Positions 24,425 to 33,251 of a stretch of DNA of 64,000 nucleotides are shown piece by piece. Within the stretch, counting starts at the first letter, position 1. Every line of letters begins with the position of its first letter. This DNA comes from an uncultured Campylobacter sp. (lineage in GTDB: Bacteria > Actinomycetota > Actinomycetes > Mycobacteriales > Mycobacteriaceae), in NCBI GenBank assembly GCA_946221035.1, contig CAMIME010000008.1:1-64000 (forward strand). Reading direction: 5' to 3'. The position numbers were made by a program, and so were the translations under genes. The notes beneath the pieces were generated by a model that saw nothing but the letters and a program-made list of their open reading frames with translations, was not told the DNA's origin and made no database searches.

Positions 24425-25759
24425 ATGAGCGCGCAAACAGATAACGTCCTGCGATTAGTGGAGCAGCAGGAGATCGCCTTCATCCGCCTGTGGTTCACTG
24501 ACATCTTTGGCTCGCTGAAGACGGTGATGATGTCACCCGCCGAGCTGGAAAGTGCGTTCGAGGAGGGGGTGGGCTTTGACGGGTCCTCCATCGAGGGGTT
24601 TTCCCGCATCTCAGAATCCGACACGCTCTTGCGGCCGGACCCGTCGACCTACCAGCCGCTGCCCTTCGACGAGGACTCCGGCATCCAGACCGCCCGCATG
24701 TTCTGTGACATCACCATGCCAGACGGCGATCCGCTGTTCGCGGACCCCCGCCACGTCCTGCGCCGCCAGATCAACGCCGCGCGAGACATGGGGTTCGAGT
24801 TCGTGGCCAGCCCGGAAATCGAGTTCTACGTGGTCAAACCTGGTGCGGAGGGCGAACCGCCGAAACCTGCGGACAAGGGCGGCTACTTTGACCAGGCCAA
24901 GCGCAACGAGGCCCCGAAGTTGCGCCGCCAGGCGGTCAGCGCCCTGGAATACATGGGCATTGTCACCGAGTTTTCCCACCACGAAGGCTCGCCTGGCCAG
25001 CAAGAGATCGACCTGCGCCACACCGACGCGCTGACCATGGCGGACAACGTGGTCACGTTCCGCTACATCGTGAAAACAGTGGCGGAAATCAACGGCGTGC
25101 ACGCCACGTTCATGCCCAAGCCCTTCGCGGACCTCGACGGCTCCGCCATGCACACCCACTTCTCGCTCTTCGAAGGCGATACCAACGCCTTCCACGACCC
25201 GGATGATGAAATCAGCTTGTCCAAGACGGGCAGGCAGTTCATCGCGGGCATCATCGAGCACGCCAACGAAATCTCCGCGGTGACGAACCAGTGGGTGAAC
25301 TCCTACAAACGCCTGCAGTTTGGTTCCGAGGCGCCCACCGCCGCGACCTGGGGCGTGTCCAACCGCTCTGCGATGGTGCGCGTACCCACCTACCGCCTGC
25401 ACAAGGCGGAGTCGCGCCGGGTGGAGGTGCGCTCCCTCGACTCGGCCTGCAACCCCTACTTCGCGTTCGCCGCGGTGCTCGCCGCCGGACTAAAGGGGAT
25501 CGAGGGCGGCTACGAGCTGGAGGAACCCGCGCGCGACGACGTCTTCGCGCTCACCCGCCGCGAGCGCCGCGCCATGGGGTACCGCGACCTGCCCAACTCG
25601 CTGGACCAGGCGCTTCGCCACCTCGAACGTTCCGAATTCATGGCGGAAGTACTCGGTGAGCAGACCTTCGAATTCTTCCTGCGCCGCAAGTGGGATGAGT
25701 GGCACGAGTACACCTCCCAGATCACCCCGTGGGAGACCGACACCGGGATCGACCTGTGA
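24425..25759 (+). CDS. glnA2: Glutamine synthetase type I, GlnA2-like
   Basis: 444 aa. GS motifs: VGFDGSSIEGFSRISESD near residue 45, an ATP-site stretch FMPKPFADLDGSAMHTHFS near 225, and NRSAMVRVP with RRVEVRSLDSACNP near 315-345. The Tyr-containing adenylylation loop of GlnA is missing, so this enzyme is not expected to be modified by GlnE. In corynebacteria GlnA supplies most glutamine; GlnA2 is a paralogue of uncertain role and might use glutamate with another amine. ATG 24425 is leaderless behind TACAGT. Its TGA overlaps the GTG of glnE by 4 bp. Confidence 0.9.
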   Translation: MSAQTDNVLRLVEQQEIAFIRLWFTDIFGSLKTVMMSPAELESAFEEGVGFDGSSIEGFSRISESDTLLRPDPSTYQPLPFDEDSGIQTARMFCDITMPDGDPLFADPRHVLRRQINAARDMGFEFVASPEIEFYVVKPGAEGEPPKPADKGGYFDQAKRNEAPKLRRQAVSALEYMGIVTEFSHHEGSPGQQEIDLRHTDALTMADNVVTFRYIVKTVAEINGVHATFMPKPFADLDGSAMHTHFSLFEGDTNAFHDPDDEISLSKTGRQFIAGIIEHANEISAVTNQWVNSYKRLQFGSEAPTAATWGVSNRSAMVRVPTYRLHKAESRRVEVRSLDSACNPYFAFAAVLAAGLKGIEGGYELEEPARDDVFALTRRERRAMGYRDLPNSLDQALRHLERSEFMAEVLGEQTFEFFLRRKWDEWHEYTSQITPWETDTGIDL

Positions 25760-28700
25760 AGCCCGCCAAGCTCGGCCTCACCAGCCCCCGCGCCGCCGAA
25801 GACCTGGCGGAGCTCGGCCTGGAGGACGAGGCCACGCTGTACACGCTCGCGGGCGCCGGCGACCCAGACCTCGCGCTGAACAACCTCCACCGCCTCGCCG
25901 GCGCGCTCGGCACTGAGTGGCCGACACTTCGCACCTCGCTTATCGACGACTCCGTGTTCGCCACCCGGCTCATGGCACTGCTCGGGGGGTCCACGGCCCT
26001 GTCGGATCACCTCATTGCGAACCCCGAGCAGTGGCGCACCCTACAGAGCGAGGTCCCGGACCCGCCCGAGATGTTTCGAGAGATGCTCCGGTGCGTCGGC
26101 GTGGAGGGAGACACGCCGGGACTTCATGTGGCGGGGGAGGAGGGGGAAGACGGAGCCGTCGCAAAGCAAAAGCTCCGTACGACCTACCGCAATCTGATGA
26201 TGCGCGTTGCGGCCTCCGACCTTGCTGGCACGTTCGCCGCGGTGAAAGGCCACGGCGACGGCGAGCCGATGGGGTATCGCTACACCACCGAGCGGCTGAC
26301 GGCGCTGGCGGACGCGGCGCTGACGGCGGCGCTAGCGGTGGCGGTGCGGCAGGTGTACGGCGGCGAGGAGGTGGACGCGGAGCTGGCCGTGATCGCGATG
26401 GGCAAGTGCGGCGCGCGCGAGTTGAACTACATCTCGGATGTGGACGTGGTGTTCGTGGCCGAGCCCGCTACCCCGCGGATTACCCGGGTGGCGGCGGAGA
26501 TGATGCGCATCGGCTCCGCGTGCTTCTTCGACGTGGACGCCAACCTGCGGCCCGAGGGCGCGTCCGGGGCACTCGTGCGCACATTAGATTCACACGTGTC
26601 GTACTACAAGAAGTGGGCCGAGACGTGGGAGTTTCAGGCGCTGCTGAAAGCCCGGCCGATGACGGGGTCGATGGATCTGGGGCGCGCCTACTCGGAGGCC
26701 GTGGCACCGATGGTGTGGGAGGCGTCGCAACGCGAGTCCTTCGTCGAAGATGTGCAGGCCATGCGGCGGCGGGTGGTGGAAAACGTGCCCGCCGACATCC
26801 GCCACCGCGAGCTGAAGCTCGGGCCCGGGGGCTTGCGCGACGTGGAGTTCGCGGTGCAGCTGCTGCAGCTCGTGCACGGGCGTATCGACGACTCGTTGCG
26901 CCGCCAAAACACCCTCGACGCGCTGGCGGCGCTGGCGGAGGGCGGGTACGTGGGCCGCGAGGACGCGCGCGTGCTGCAAAGCGCCTACGAGTATCTGCGG
27001 CTCTTGGAACACCGCCTGCAGCTCCAACGTTTCAAGCGCACCCACCAGCTGCCCGAGGATGACGACGAGAAGCGCAACCGGTGGCTCGCGCGCACCGCGG
27101 GCTACACGGCGGATTCGCGCGGTACCGCGCCCGAAGCGCTACGCCGCGACTTGAAGCGCATCCGCAGGGACGTGGCCAACTTGCACGAGCGCCTGTTTTA
27201 CCGCCCGCTTCTGGCCGCGGTGGCGGATATGTCGGTAGGTGAGGCCTCGCTCTCCGCCGACGCCGTGAAGGCCCAGCTGGCGGCGCTGGGCTACCGCCAC
27301 CCCGCGCGCGCCTACGATCACCTGTCCGCCCTGGTCAAGGGATCTTCTCGTAAGGCAAAACTGCAGGCGATTCTCCTTCCTTCGCTCATGCACTGGCTCG
27401 CTGACACGGCCGACCCCGGCCAGGGCCTGCTGAACTACCGCAAGCTGTCCGAGGCCGCCGAAGACCGCAGCTGGTTTCTGCGGATGCTCCGGGACGAAGG
27501 GGTGGCCTCCCAGCGCCTCATGCACATTCTGGGCACCTCCCCCTACGCCTCGGACCTGCTGATCTCCGCGCCCGACGTGGTCAAGTTGCTTGGCGACGGA
27601 TCCAACGGCCCCCGGTTAGTAGAACCCGCGCCCGACCAGGTGCACAAGGCGATCGTGGCCTCGGCCAAGCGCCACCAGGAAGATCCGGACAAGGCAGTAA
27701 GCGTGGCGCGGTCGCTGCGCCGAGCTGAGCTTGCCCGCATTGCCTCGGCCGACCTGCTCGGGCTCATGGAGGTCCGCCAGGTCTGCCTAGAGCTGACCTA
27801 CGTGTGGGAGGCGGTGTTGGAGGCGGCGCTGCGTGCGGAGATCGTTTCGGACCTCGTCGCGTCCGGGGTGGATGAGCCGCCGGCGCGCATCGCGGTGATC
27901 GGCATGGGCCGCCTCGGCGGCGCGGAACTTGGCTACGGCTCAGATGCGGACGTGATGGTCGTGGCAGAGCCCACCGCGGGCGGGGACGAGGCAGCCGCAT
28001 TGGCCTGGGCGGCGAAGATCGTGGACCAAATGCGCACGAGGCTTTCCAAACCCTCCGGCGACCCGCCGCTGGAAGTGGATCTGGGGCTGCGCCCGGAGGG
28101 CCGCTCCGGCGCTGTGGTGCGCACCGTGGCCTCCTACGAGCGTTACTACCGCGAATGGGGCGAGGTGTGGGAGCGCCAGGCGCTCCTGCGCGCTTCCGTC
28201 ATCGCCGGCGATAGGGAGGTGGGTGAGCGGTTTATCCAGGCCATCGACGGGTTCCGCTACCCGGAGGGCGGGACCTCGCCCGCCGACATCAAGGAGATCC
28301 GCCGCATCAAGGCCCGCGTGGACGACGAGCGCCTGCCCAGAAACGCCGACCGCGCCACCCACACGAAGCTCGGCCGCGGGGCGCTTGCGGACGTCGAGTG
28401 GACGGTGCAGCTGCTCACCATGTCGCACGCCCACACCTACCCGCAGCTGCGCACACCATCGACGCTGGAGGCACTCGATTTCCTCGCCGAGCTCGAGGAC
28501 CAGGCGGTGTTGTCAGTTTCCGACGCGCGGATTTTGCGCACCGCCTGGCTCACCGCCACGCGGGCACGCAACGCCATCGTATTGGTCACGGGCAAGCGCA
28601 CCGACCAACTGCCGGCGCCGGGCCCACAGCTGGCACAGGTCGCGGGTTCTGCCGGATACGACCCGGATGACCAGCAGGAATTCTTGGAGGACTACCTGCG

Positions 28701-28773
28701 CATCACCCGCCGCGCGTACCGGGTGGTCGAGGAGGCGTTTTGGGGGGAGGCGACGTCCCTGGAGTTCGACTAG
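25756..28773 (+). CDS. glnE: Glutamine synthetase adenylyltransferase/adenylyl-removing enzyme
   Basis: 1005 aa, as expected for GlnE. Two nucleotidyltransferase domains: an N-terminal adenylyl-removing half with NYISDVDVVFV and a C-terminal adenylylating half with LGYGSDADVMVV. It attaches AMP to, or removes it from, a Tyr of GlnA according to nitrogen status, signalled by GlnK in corynebacteria. GTG start 25756 overlaps the glnA2 stop (GTGA), so expression is coupled. Two dispersed-motif copies fall in it, at 25931-25956 and 26151-26177, encoding SLIDDSVF and AVAKQKLR. Confidence 0.95.
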   Translation: MKPAKLGLTSPRAAEDLAELGLEDEATLYTLAGAGDPDLALNNLHRLAGALGTEWPTLRTSLIDDSVFATRLMALLGGSTALSDHLIANPEQWRTLQSEVPDPPEMFREMLRCVGVEGDTPGLHVAGEEGEDGAVAKQKLRTTYRNLMMRVAASDLAGTFAAVKGHGDGEPMGYRYTTERLTALADAALTAALAVAVRQVYGGEEVDAELAVIAMGKCGARELNYISDVDVVFVAEPATPRITRVAAEMMRIGSACFFDVDANLRPEGASGALVRTLDSHVSYYKKWAETWEFQALLKARPMTGSMDLGRAYSEAVAPMVWEASQRESFVEDVQAMRRRVVENVPADIRHRELKLGPGGLRDVEFAVQLLQLVHGRIDDSLRRQNTLDALAALAEGGYVGREDARVLQSAYEYLRLLEHRLQLQRFKRTHQLPEDDDEKRNRWLARTAGYTADSRGTAPEALRRDLKRIRRDVANLHERLFYRPLLAAVADMSVGEASLSADAVKAQLAALGYRHPARAYDHLSALVKGSSRKAKLQAILLPSLMHWLADTADPGQGLLNYRKLSEAAEDRSWFLRMLRDEGVASQRLMHILGTSPYASDLLISAPDVVKLLGDGSNGPRLVEPAPDQVHKAIVASAKRHQEDPDKAVSVARSLRRAELARIASADLLGLMEVRQVCLELTYVWEAVLEAALRAEIVSDLVASGVDEPPARIAVIGMGRLGGAELGYGSDADVMVVAEPTAGGDEAAALAWAAKIVDQMRTRLSKPSGDPPLEVDLGLRPEGRSGAVVRTVASYERYYREWGEVWERQALLRASVIAGDREVGERFIQAIDGFRYPEGGTSPADIKEIRRIKARVDDERLPRNADRATHTKLGRGALADVEWTVQLLTMSHAHTYPQLRTPSTLEALDFLAELEDQAVLSVSDARILRTAWLTATRARNAIVLVTGKRTDQLPAPGPQLAQVAGSAGYDPDDQQEFLEDYLRITRRAYRVVEEAFWGEATSLEFD
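25931..25956 (-). repeat. Dispersed motif copy
   Basis: On the minus strand: CACGGAGTCGTCGATAAGCG followed by AGGTGC, inside the N-terminal part of glnE. Confidence 0.5.
26150..26177 (+). repeat. Dispersed motif copy with 7-bp complementary ends
   Basis: ACGGAGCCGTCGCAAAGCAA followed by AAGCTCCGT. ACGGAGC and GCTCCGT are perfectly complementary. It lies in a charged, probably linker-like stretch of glnE. Confidence 0.55.
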
Positions 28774-28791
28774 CTGGAGTTCGATTCACAC

Positions 28792-28823
28792 CGGAGGTCG
28801 TCGATAAGCAATATGCTCTTCTG
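28792..28823 (+). repeat. Dispersed motif copy, intergenic
   Basis: CGGAGGTCGTCGATAAGCAA followed by TATGCTCTTCTG, between glnE and the 85-aa gene. It contains the -10 TATGCT (28812-28817) of that gene. Closely resembles the copy at 14-43. Confidence 0.6.
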
Positions 28824-28825
28824 AC

Positions 28826-29083
28826 ATGGCTGTGAATATCTCGATTGACCTTGAAGATGCCACGTTCGCGGACTTGGTGGCGATGGTGGAGGCCGCCAAA
28901 ATCGCCGGCATCGACCCGGGTGAGCGCGTCGACCTCGACGGCGCTACCTTGCAAATCAGTGTGGAGCCGAAGCGGGACACAACCGCGGCCGCGCCGACGC
29001 CGGAGAAGCGGGACCTGCCTCAGCTCGGCGACGCGGCGATTCGCTCCGTGGTGGACATCCTGACGGGGCGGCAGGTGCCGTAA
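28826..29083 (+). CDS. Small hypothetical protein, 85 aa
   Basis: 85 aa, not recognised. Start ATG 28826 lies 8 nt after TATGCT with no Shine-Dalgarno, so the transcript is leaderless and the -10 is supplied by a dispersed-motif copy. The N-terminal half (INISIDLEDATF-like: NISIDLEDATFADLVAMVEA) suggests a small alpha/beta fold, followed by a Thr/Pro linker and a short helix ending in VVDILTG. Cytosolic. It ends 11 bp before the thrC start. Confidence 0.6.
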   Translation: MAVNISIDLEDATFADLVAMVEAAKIAGIDPGERVDLDGATLQISVEPKRDTTAAAPTPEKRDLPQLGDAAIRSVVDILTGRQVP

Positions 29084-29094
29084 ACTCTCTCTCC

Positions 29095-30555
29095 GTGGAT
29101 TACATCTCGACGCGCGACACCTCCGCCACCGCCTACTCGTTCACCGACATTCTGCTCACGGGCCTTAGCCCGGAGGGCGGCCTGTTCATGCCCGCGGTGT
29201 ACCCGACGATTACGCCGCAGCTTCTCGACGAATGGCGCACCCTCCTCGCCGAGCAGGGCTACGCCGCGCTGGTCGCCGAGATTCTGAAGCTGTACGTCGA
29301 CGACATCCCGGCGAGCGACTTGGAGGAGATCGCCGCCCGCGCGTACCGCACCCCGGTGTTTGCGGATGAGGAGATTGTGCCGGTGACCCCGCTGGGTGAG
29401 GGCCTGCACATCGCGCACCTGTCGGAAGGCCCCACCGCGGCGTTCAAGGACATGGCGATGCAGCTACTCGGCGAGCTGTTCGAGTACGAGCTCGGCCGCC
29501 GCGGCGAGGAGATCAATATCTTGGGCGCGACATCGGGCGACACCGGCTCCTCCGCCGAGTACGCCATGCGCGGGCGCGACAACATCCGCGTGTTCATGCT
29601 CACCCCGGCCGGGCGCATGACCCCCTTCCAGCAGGCGCAGATGTTCGGTCTGGATGACCCGAACATCTTCAACATCGCCCTCGATGGCGTCTTCGACGAC
29701 TGCCAGGACGTGGTCAAAGAAGTCAACGCCGATCCCGCCTTCAAGGCCAAGTACTCCATCGGTGCCGTGAACTCGATCAACTTCGCGCGCCTGCTCGCCC
29801 AGGTGGTCTACTACGTCTCCTCCTACCTGAAGGTGACGGAGTCGAACGAGGAGAAGGTGTCCTTCTGCGTGCCCACCGGCAACTTTGGCAACGTGTGCGC
29901 GGGCCACATTGCCAAGCAGATGGGGCTGCCGATTGACAGGTTGATCGTGGCCACGAACGAAAACGACGTGCTCCACGAGTTCTTCACCACCGGTGACTAC
30001 CGGCCCCGCTCCGCCGCGGAGACCCACGCGACGTCCTCGCCGTCGATGGACATTTCCAAGGCGTCCAACTTCGAGCGCATGCTTTTCGACGCCTCCGGCC
30101 GCGACGCCCACCTCACCGCCGACCTCTTTGGCACCCGCGTGAAAGACGGTGGCTTCGCCCTGTCCGAGCTGGAGAACGTGGGCGGGGAGCAGATCCGCGA
30201 GCGCATCCGCGACGAGTTCGGCTTCCTCTCAGGCCGCTCCACCCACGCGGACCGCGTGTCCACCATCAAGGCGGTCCGCGACGAGTTCGGCGTGGTGGTG
30301 GACCCGCACACCGCCGACGGGATCCTGGTCGCGCGCGGCGTGGCAGACGAGGTGGCCAGCCCCATCGTGATCCTGGAGACCGCCCTGCCGGTGAAGTTCG
30401 CCGAGACGATCGTGGAAGCAACCGGGGTCGAACCGGAGGTTGCAGAGCGCTTCGCCGAGATCATGCAGGCGCAGCGCCACGTGGTGGACCTGCCGAACGA
30501 CGCCGAGACGGTCAAGCAGTTCATCGCCGACGCGATTGACAACACGGAGGTGTAG
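29095..30555 (+). CDS. thrC: Threonine synthase
   Basis: 486 aa, the length of the long (yeast/proteobacterial) threonine synthase class. Converts O-phosphohomoserine to threonine with pyridoxal phosphate. PLP lysine K118 in TAAFKDMAMQ; phosphate-binding loop GATSGDTGSSAEYAM; VPTGNFGNV later. GTG start 29095 is 8 nt after TAAACT (29081-29086), a leaderless GTG. It stands apart from hom-thrB, as is known for Corynebacterium. A 52-aa gene follows 6 bp later. Confidence 0.95.
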   Translation: MDYISTRDTSATAYSFTDILLTGLSPEGGLFMPAVYPTITPQLLDEWRTLLAEQGYAALVAEILKLYVDDIPASDLEEIAARAYRTPVFADEEIVPVTPLGEGLHIAHLSEGPTAAFKDMAMQLLGELFEYELGRRGEEINILGATSGDTGSSAEYAMRGRDNIRVFMLTPAGRMTPFQQAQMFGLDDPNIFNIALDGVFDDCQDVVKEVNADPAFKAKYSIGAVNSINFARLLAQVVYYVSSYLKVTESNEEKVSFCVPTGNFGNVCAGHIAKQMGLPIDRLIVATNENDVLHEFFTTGDYRPRSAAETHATSSPSMDISKASNFERMLFDASGRDAHLTADLFGTRVKDGGFALSELENVGGEQIRERIRDEFGFLSGRSTHADRVSTIKAVRDEFGVVVDPHTADGILVARGVADEVASPIVILETALPVKFAETIVEATGVEPEVAERFAEIMQAQRHVVDLPNDAETVKQFIADAIDNTEV

Positions 30556-30561
30556 CACAAC

Positions 30562-30720
30562 GTGGCACAGGAACAGTTTGCAGGACCGGAGTACTTCACC
30601 GAGTTCGATCCGGAGAAGTTCATCAGGGACATGAAGATTCAGGCCGCTGAGGGCGACGGGGGCGACGAGGAGGCGCACGAAAAGGGGGAGCAGGGCGAGC
30701 CGGGTGACGCGGCCAAGTAA
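30562..30720 (+). CDS. Small acidic hypothetical protein, 52 aa
   Basis: 52 aa with GTG start and GGAGG (30546-30550) 11 nt upstream. Sequence VAQEQFAGPEYFTEFDPEKF continues into a highly charged Glu/Gly/Asp tail. It lies 6 bp after thrC, and its end overlaps the protease start by 17 bp. No membrane segment or known motif. The aromatic, well-ordered N-terminus, good ribosome site and operon-like spacing support a real gene; function unknown. Confidence 0.55.
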   Translation: MAQEQFAGPEYFTEFDPEKFIRDMKIQAAEGDGGDEEAHEKGEQGEPGDAAK

Positions 30721-31792
30721 CCCGCAGCCCCGCCGGGAGAACCTGGCGCGCCGCTACCAGCCGGAGCAGGGCCAGCAGTGGCATTTCCCGGGCGACCCCG
30801 CGCCCTTTCCCGAGGTCGCCCCGGCGTTCATCCAGCCCGCGGCCCCGGCCCCCGGGCCGCCAAAGCCCACCGCGCTGCAGACGGGCGGGTGGGTGACGGT
30901 GATCATCTCCACGCTTGTGCTCGTGGGCATGGTGGTGTGGCTCGGCCTCAACGCCTCGAAGGTGCCAACCGGCACCGTGGAGCAGCGTCACGCATTGGAG
31001 GAGGTGCAAACACCCGGCGGCCCGGACGCGGCGCCGTTGCCGGCGGATGCCCCCGTCAACGTGCTCATGCCGGCGTTCGCGCCGTGGGCGCCCGGCACCA
31101 AGATCCAGACCACGGACCACTACCCGGCACCCGGCGAGCACTTCACGGCGCAGTCCTGCACCGCCGCGTTCACGTTCACCGATGCAGCCGGCAAGGCCTA
31201 CGCCGTCACCGCCGGGCACTGCGGCAAGGAGGGCGATCTGGTGTGGCCCACCAACGCCGCCACCGCGGTTGACTACGCGCACGAGGTTGGCCGTTTCGTG
31301 TTCTCCGGGCTGTCGTCGCAGGGCCCGGAGGAGACCAGGGGTATCGACGTCGGCATCATCGAGATCACGGACACGGATCGCTTCATGGAGGTCGTTGGCG
31401 CGCCGATTCCGACCGGCCTCGCGCACGACATCGGCCCGGTGCAGCGCGTGTGCAAAACCGGCGGCACGACCGGCTATACCTGCGGGGAGTTCGAGGCGAC
31501 GCAGCGCGTGCAAATTGTCAACCTCCAGCCCGGGCAGGAGCAGGAGACGTTCGGCGACGTGGCCACCGTGTGCGCGGCCTCAGGCGACTCGGGTGGCCCG
31601 GTATTTACCCAGGTGGGCGGGCGCGCCACGATCATCGGCGTGGTCTCCGGCACCGAAGCCGGGCGCTCGGACGAGGAGTGCTACGAGGGGATGGACAACC
31701 CGAAACTCATGAGCTACTCCAACATGGAACAGATCATGACCGTGATCAACCACACGGTGGTCAACCCCCAGTGGGTCGAGCAGCGCTGGTAG
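30704..31792 (+). CDS. Membrane-tethered trypsin-like serine protease
   Basis: 362 aa with GTG start. Residues 1-60 are a Pro-rich cytosolic segment, about 64-86 a single signal anchor (VTVIISTLVLVGMVVWLGL), then an extracytoplasmic chymotrypsin-fold domain. Catalytic triad: H172 in VTAGHCG, D215 in GIDVGIIEI, S296 in ASGDSGGPVF. Cys residues near 153, 173, 260, 268 and 292 could form disulfides. Probably a cell-surface endopeptidase; substrate unknown. It overlaps the 52-aa gene. Confidence 0.88.
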   Translation: MTRPSNPQPRRENLARRYQPEQGQQWHFPGDPAPFPEVAPAFIQPAAPAPGPPKPTALQTGGWVTVIISTLVLVGMVVWLGLNASKVPTGTVEQRHALEEVQTPGGPDAAPLPADAPVNVLMPAFAPWAPGTKIQTTDHYPAPGEHFTAQSCTAAFTFTDAAGKAYAVTAGHCGKEGDLVWPTNAATAVDYAHEVGRFVFSGLSSQGPEETRGIDVGIIEITDTDRFMEVVGAPIPTGLAHDIGPVQRVCKTGGTTGYTCGEFEATQRVQIVNLQPGQEQETFGDVATVCAASGDSGGPVFTQVGGRATIIGVVSGTEAGRSDEECYEGMDNPKLMSYSNMEQIMTVINHTVVNPQWVEQRW

Positions 31793-31822
31793 GGCCTGGT
31801 TCCGAGACCCGGCTCAGCCCTG

Positions 31823-32596
31823 CTAGTCCTGCGAGTGTAACTCGGGGTAGCGCTCAAACTTGTTGCCGCTGGTGACGTCCTTTTCCATCAGGATCACGTT
31901 GTCGTCGCCGTACGCGGTGAAGTTGATGCGCACGAGGTCCTCCGGGATCTCGGTGGCGCGCCAACGCTTCGCCAGCGCGTCGAGCTCGTCGTCTGAACCG
32001 GCGCTGAACCAGTTTAACGTCACCTCGTGGCGGTTGCCCCGGTCAGCGTAGTTATAGAAGGAAACGGAGTCCGCGCCTTCTTCCTCCGCGACGTCGATCA
32101 TGGTGGAGATGGTGGGGCCGGAGATCGTCGAAAAGCAAAAGCCCCAGAAGTTCACGCGCATCCCGTCGGGTGCGGTGAGCGCGACGGTGTCCAGGCAGTT
32201 CTGCTCGAGCAGGCGGGAGAGGTGGCCGGTCAGCTCCGCGGGCTGCGCCATGGCGGATGAGGCGATGGTGCCGCGGAGCATGGAACCGGTGTGGGTGGCG
32301 CCGACCTCGGCGTCTTCGATGAGGTAAGTGCGGATGCTTTCTGCCACATTGGTCGGGTCGGCCGGAGCGGGATTGAAGGGGCGCACGGGCTGCGGCAGCG
32401 CGGTGGCCTTGTCCGGCTCGTGCATGGAGTAGCTGACCAACATTGCGGCGCCGACCGCGATCGCGATCAGGATTGCGCCGTAGGCGGTGATGAACATCGG
32501 GGTAGGCACCCGCCGCAACCAGGGTTCTTTTGCCGGTTCCGCCTGCTCGTGCGGCGCGGGGACAGGCGCCTGGTCGGGGCGGTACACGGTGCTCAT
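31823..32596 (-). CDS. Membrane-anchored hypothetical protein
   Basis: 257 aa from ATG 32596; TACAAT on the minus strand (32612-32607) is 10 nt upstream, leaving at most a few leader bases. Residues 1-30 are Pro/charged, about 35-58 a membrane anchor (MFITAYGAILIAIAVGAAM), and the rest an extracytoplasmic alpha/beta domain with two Cys (residues about 143 and 163). Typical of corynebacterial anchored secreted proteins of unknown role. Converges with the protease gene, divergent from the Nudix gene. A dispersed-motif copy encodes its CFSTISG segment. Confidence 0.6.
   Translation of the reverse strand: MSTVYRPDQAPVPAPHEQAEPAKEPWLRRVPTPMFITAYGAILIAIAVGAAMLVSYSMHEPDKATALPQPVRPFNPAPADPTNVAESIRTYLIEDAEVGATHTGSMLRGTIASSAMAQPAELTGHLSRLLEQNCLDTVALTAPDGMRVNFWGFCFSTISGPTISTMIDVAEEEGADSVSFYNYADRGNRHEVTLNWFSAGSDDELDALAKRWRATEIPEDLVRINFTAYGDDNVILMEKDVTSGNKFERYPELHSQD
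32119..32147 (+). repeat. Dispersed motif copy
   Basis: CGGAGATCGTCGAAAAGCAA followed by AAGCCCCAG, antisense in the 31823-32596 gene. The stretch CGTCGAAAAGCAAAAGCCCC recurs on the minus strand near 56838. Confidence 0.55.
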
Positions 32597-32666
32597 AATG
32601 TGCGAGATTGTAGCCCAACTACACTCGAAATCCCGCCACCGAAGCCGCAGAAAGAAGGACCGCGCC

Positions 32667-33191
32667 GTGCCCATCCCTGAGTTCATCGTGGAAACGCGCA
32701 AGAAGATCGGCACCGACCCGATGTGGATCCCCTCGGTGAGCGCGATCGTGCTGCGCGATTCCACCGACACCTCCGACTGGGCGGTGCCCGAGGTGCTGCT
32801 GGTAAAGCGCGCGGACAACGGGGAGTGGACGCCCGTAACGGGCATCGCGGACCCGGGGGAGGAGCCGCACGACGCCGCGGTGCGCGAGGTGCTCGAGGAG
32901 ACCGGGGTGCGAGTGAGCGCCGCCGCGCTGCTCGGCGTGGGGTCGGTGGGGCCCATCACGCACGGCAACGGCGACGTGGCCAGCTACATGTCGGTGCAGC
33001 TGCGCTGCGAGGCCGAAGACCCCACCCAGGAACCCGTGGTCGGCGACGACGAATCCACCGACGTCGGCTGGTTTCCCATCTCCCAGATGCCGGTGACCGA
33101 CCCGAAGTGGCGCCTGGCCATCGGCGACGCCGCAGCGCAGCGCCGCCACCCCGCAAGCTTCACCCCGCGGCTGGGTTTGAAGAAGCGGTAA
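32667..33191 (+). CDS. Nudix hydrolase
   Basis: 174 aa. The Nudix box starts GIADPGEEPHDAAV and ends REVLEETGV, matching Gx5Ex7REUxEExGU, within residues about 57-80. It binds Mg and hydrolyses a nucleoside diphosphate-linked substrate in the cytosol; the substrate cannot be told from sequence. GTG start at 32667 with GAAGGA 6 nt upstream. A -10 TACACT (32621-32626) lies in the 70-bp divergent gap and implies a leader of about 34 nt. Converges with the VIT gene. Confidence 0.9.
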   Translation: MPIPEFIVETRKKIGTDPMWIPSVSAIVLRDSTDTSDWAVPEVLLVKRADNGEWTPVTGIADPGEEPHDAAVREVLEETGVRVSAAALLGVGSVGPITHGNGDVASYMSVQLRCEAEDPTQEPVVGDDESTDVGWFPISQMPVTDPKWRLAIGDAAAQRRHPASFTPRLGLKKR

Positions 33192-33251
33192 GCGCGCTGC
33201 GTGTGTGGAGTTGTGTGGAGCTGTGTATAACGGCTAAACCGCGAGGTCAGG

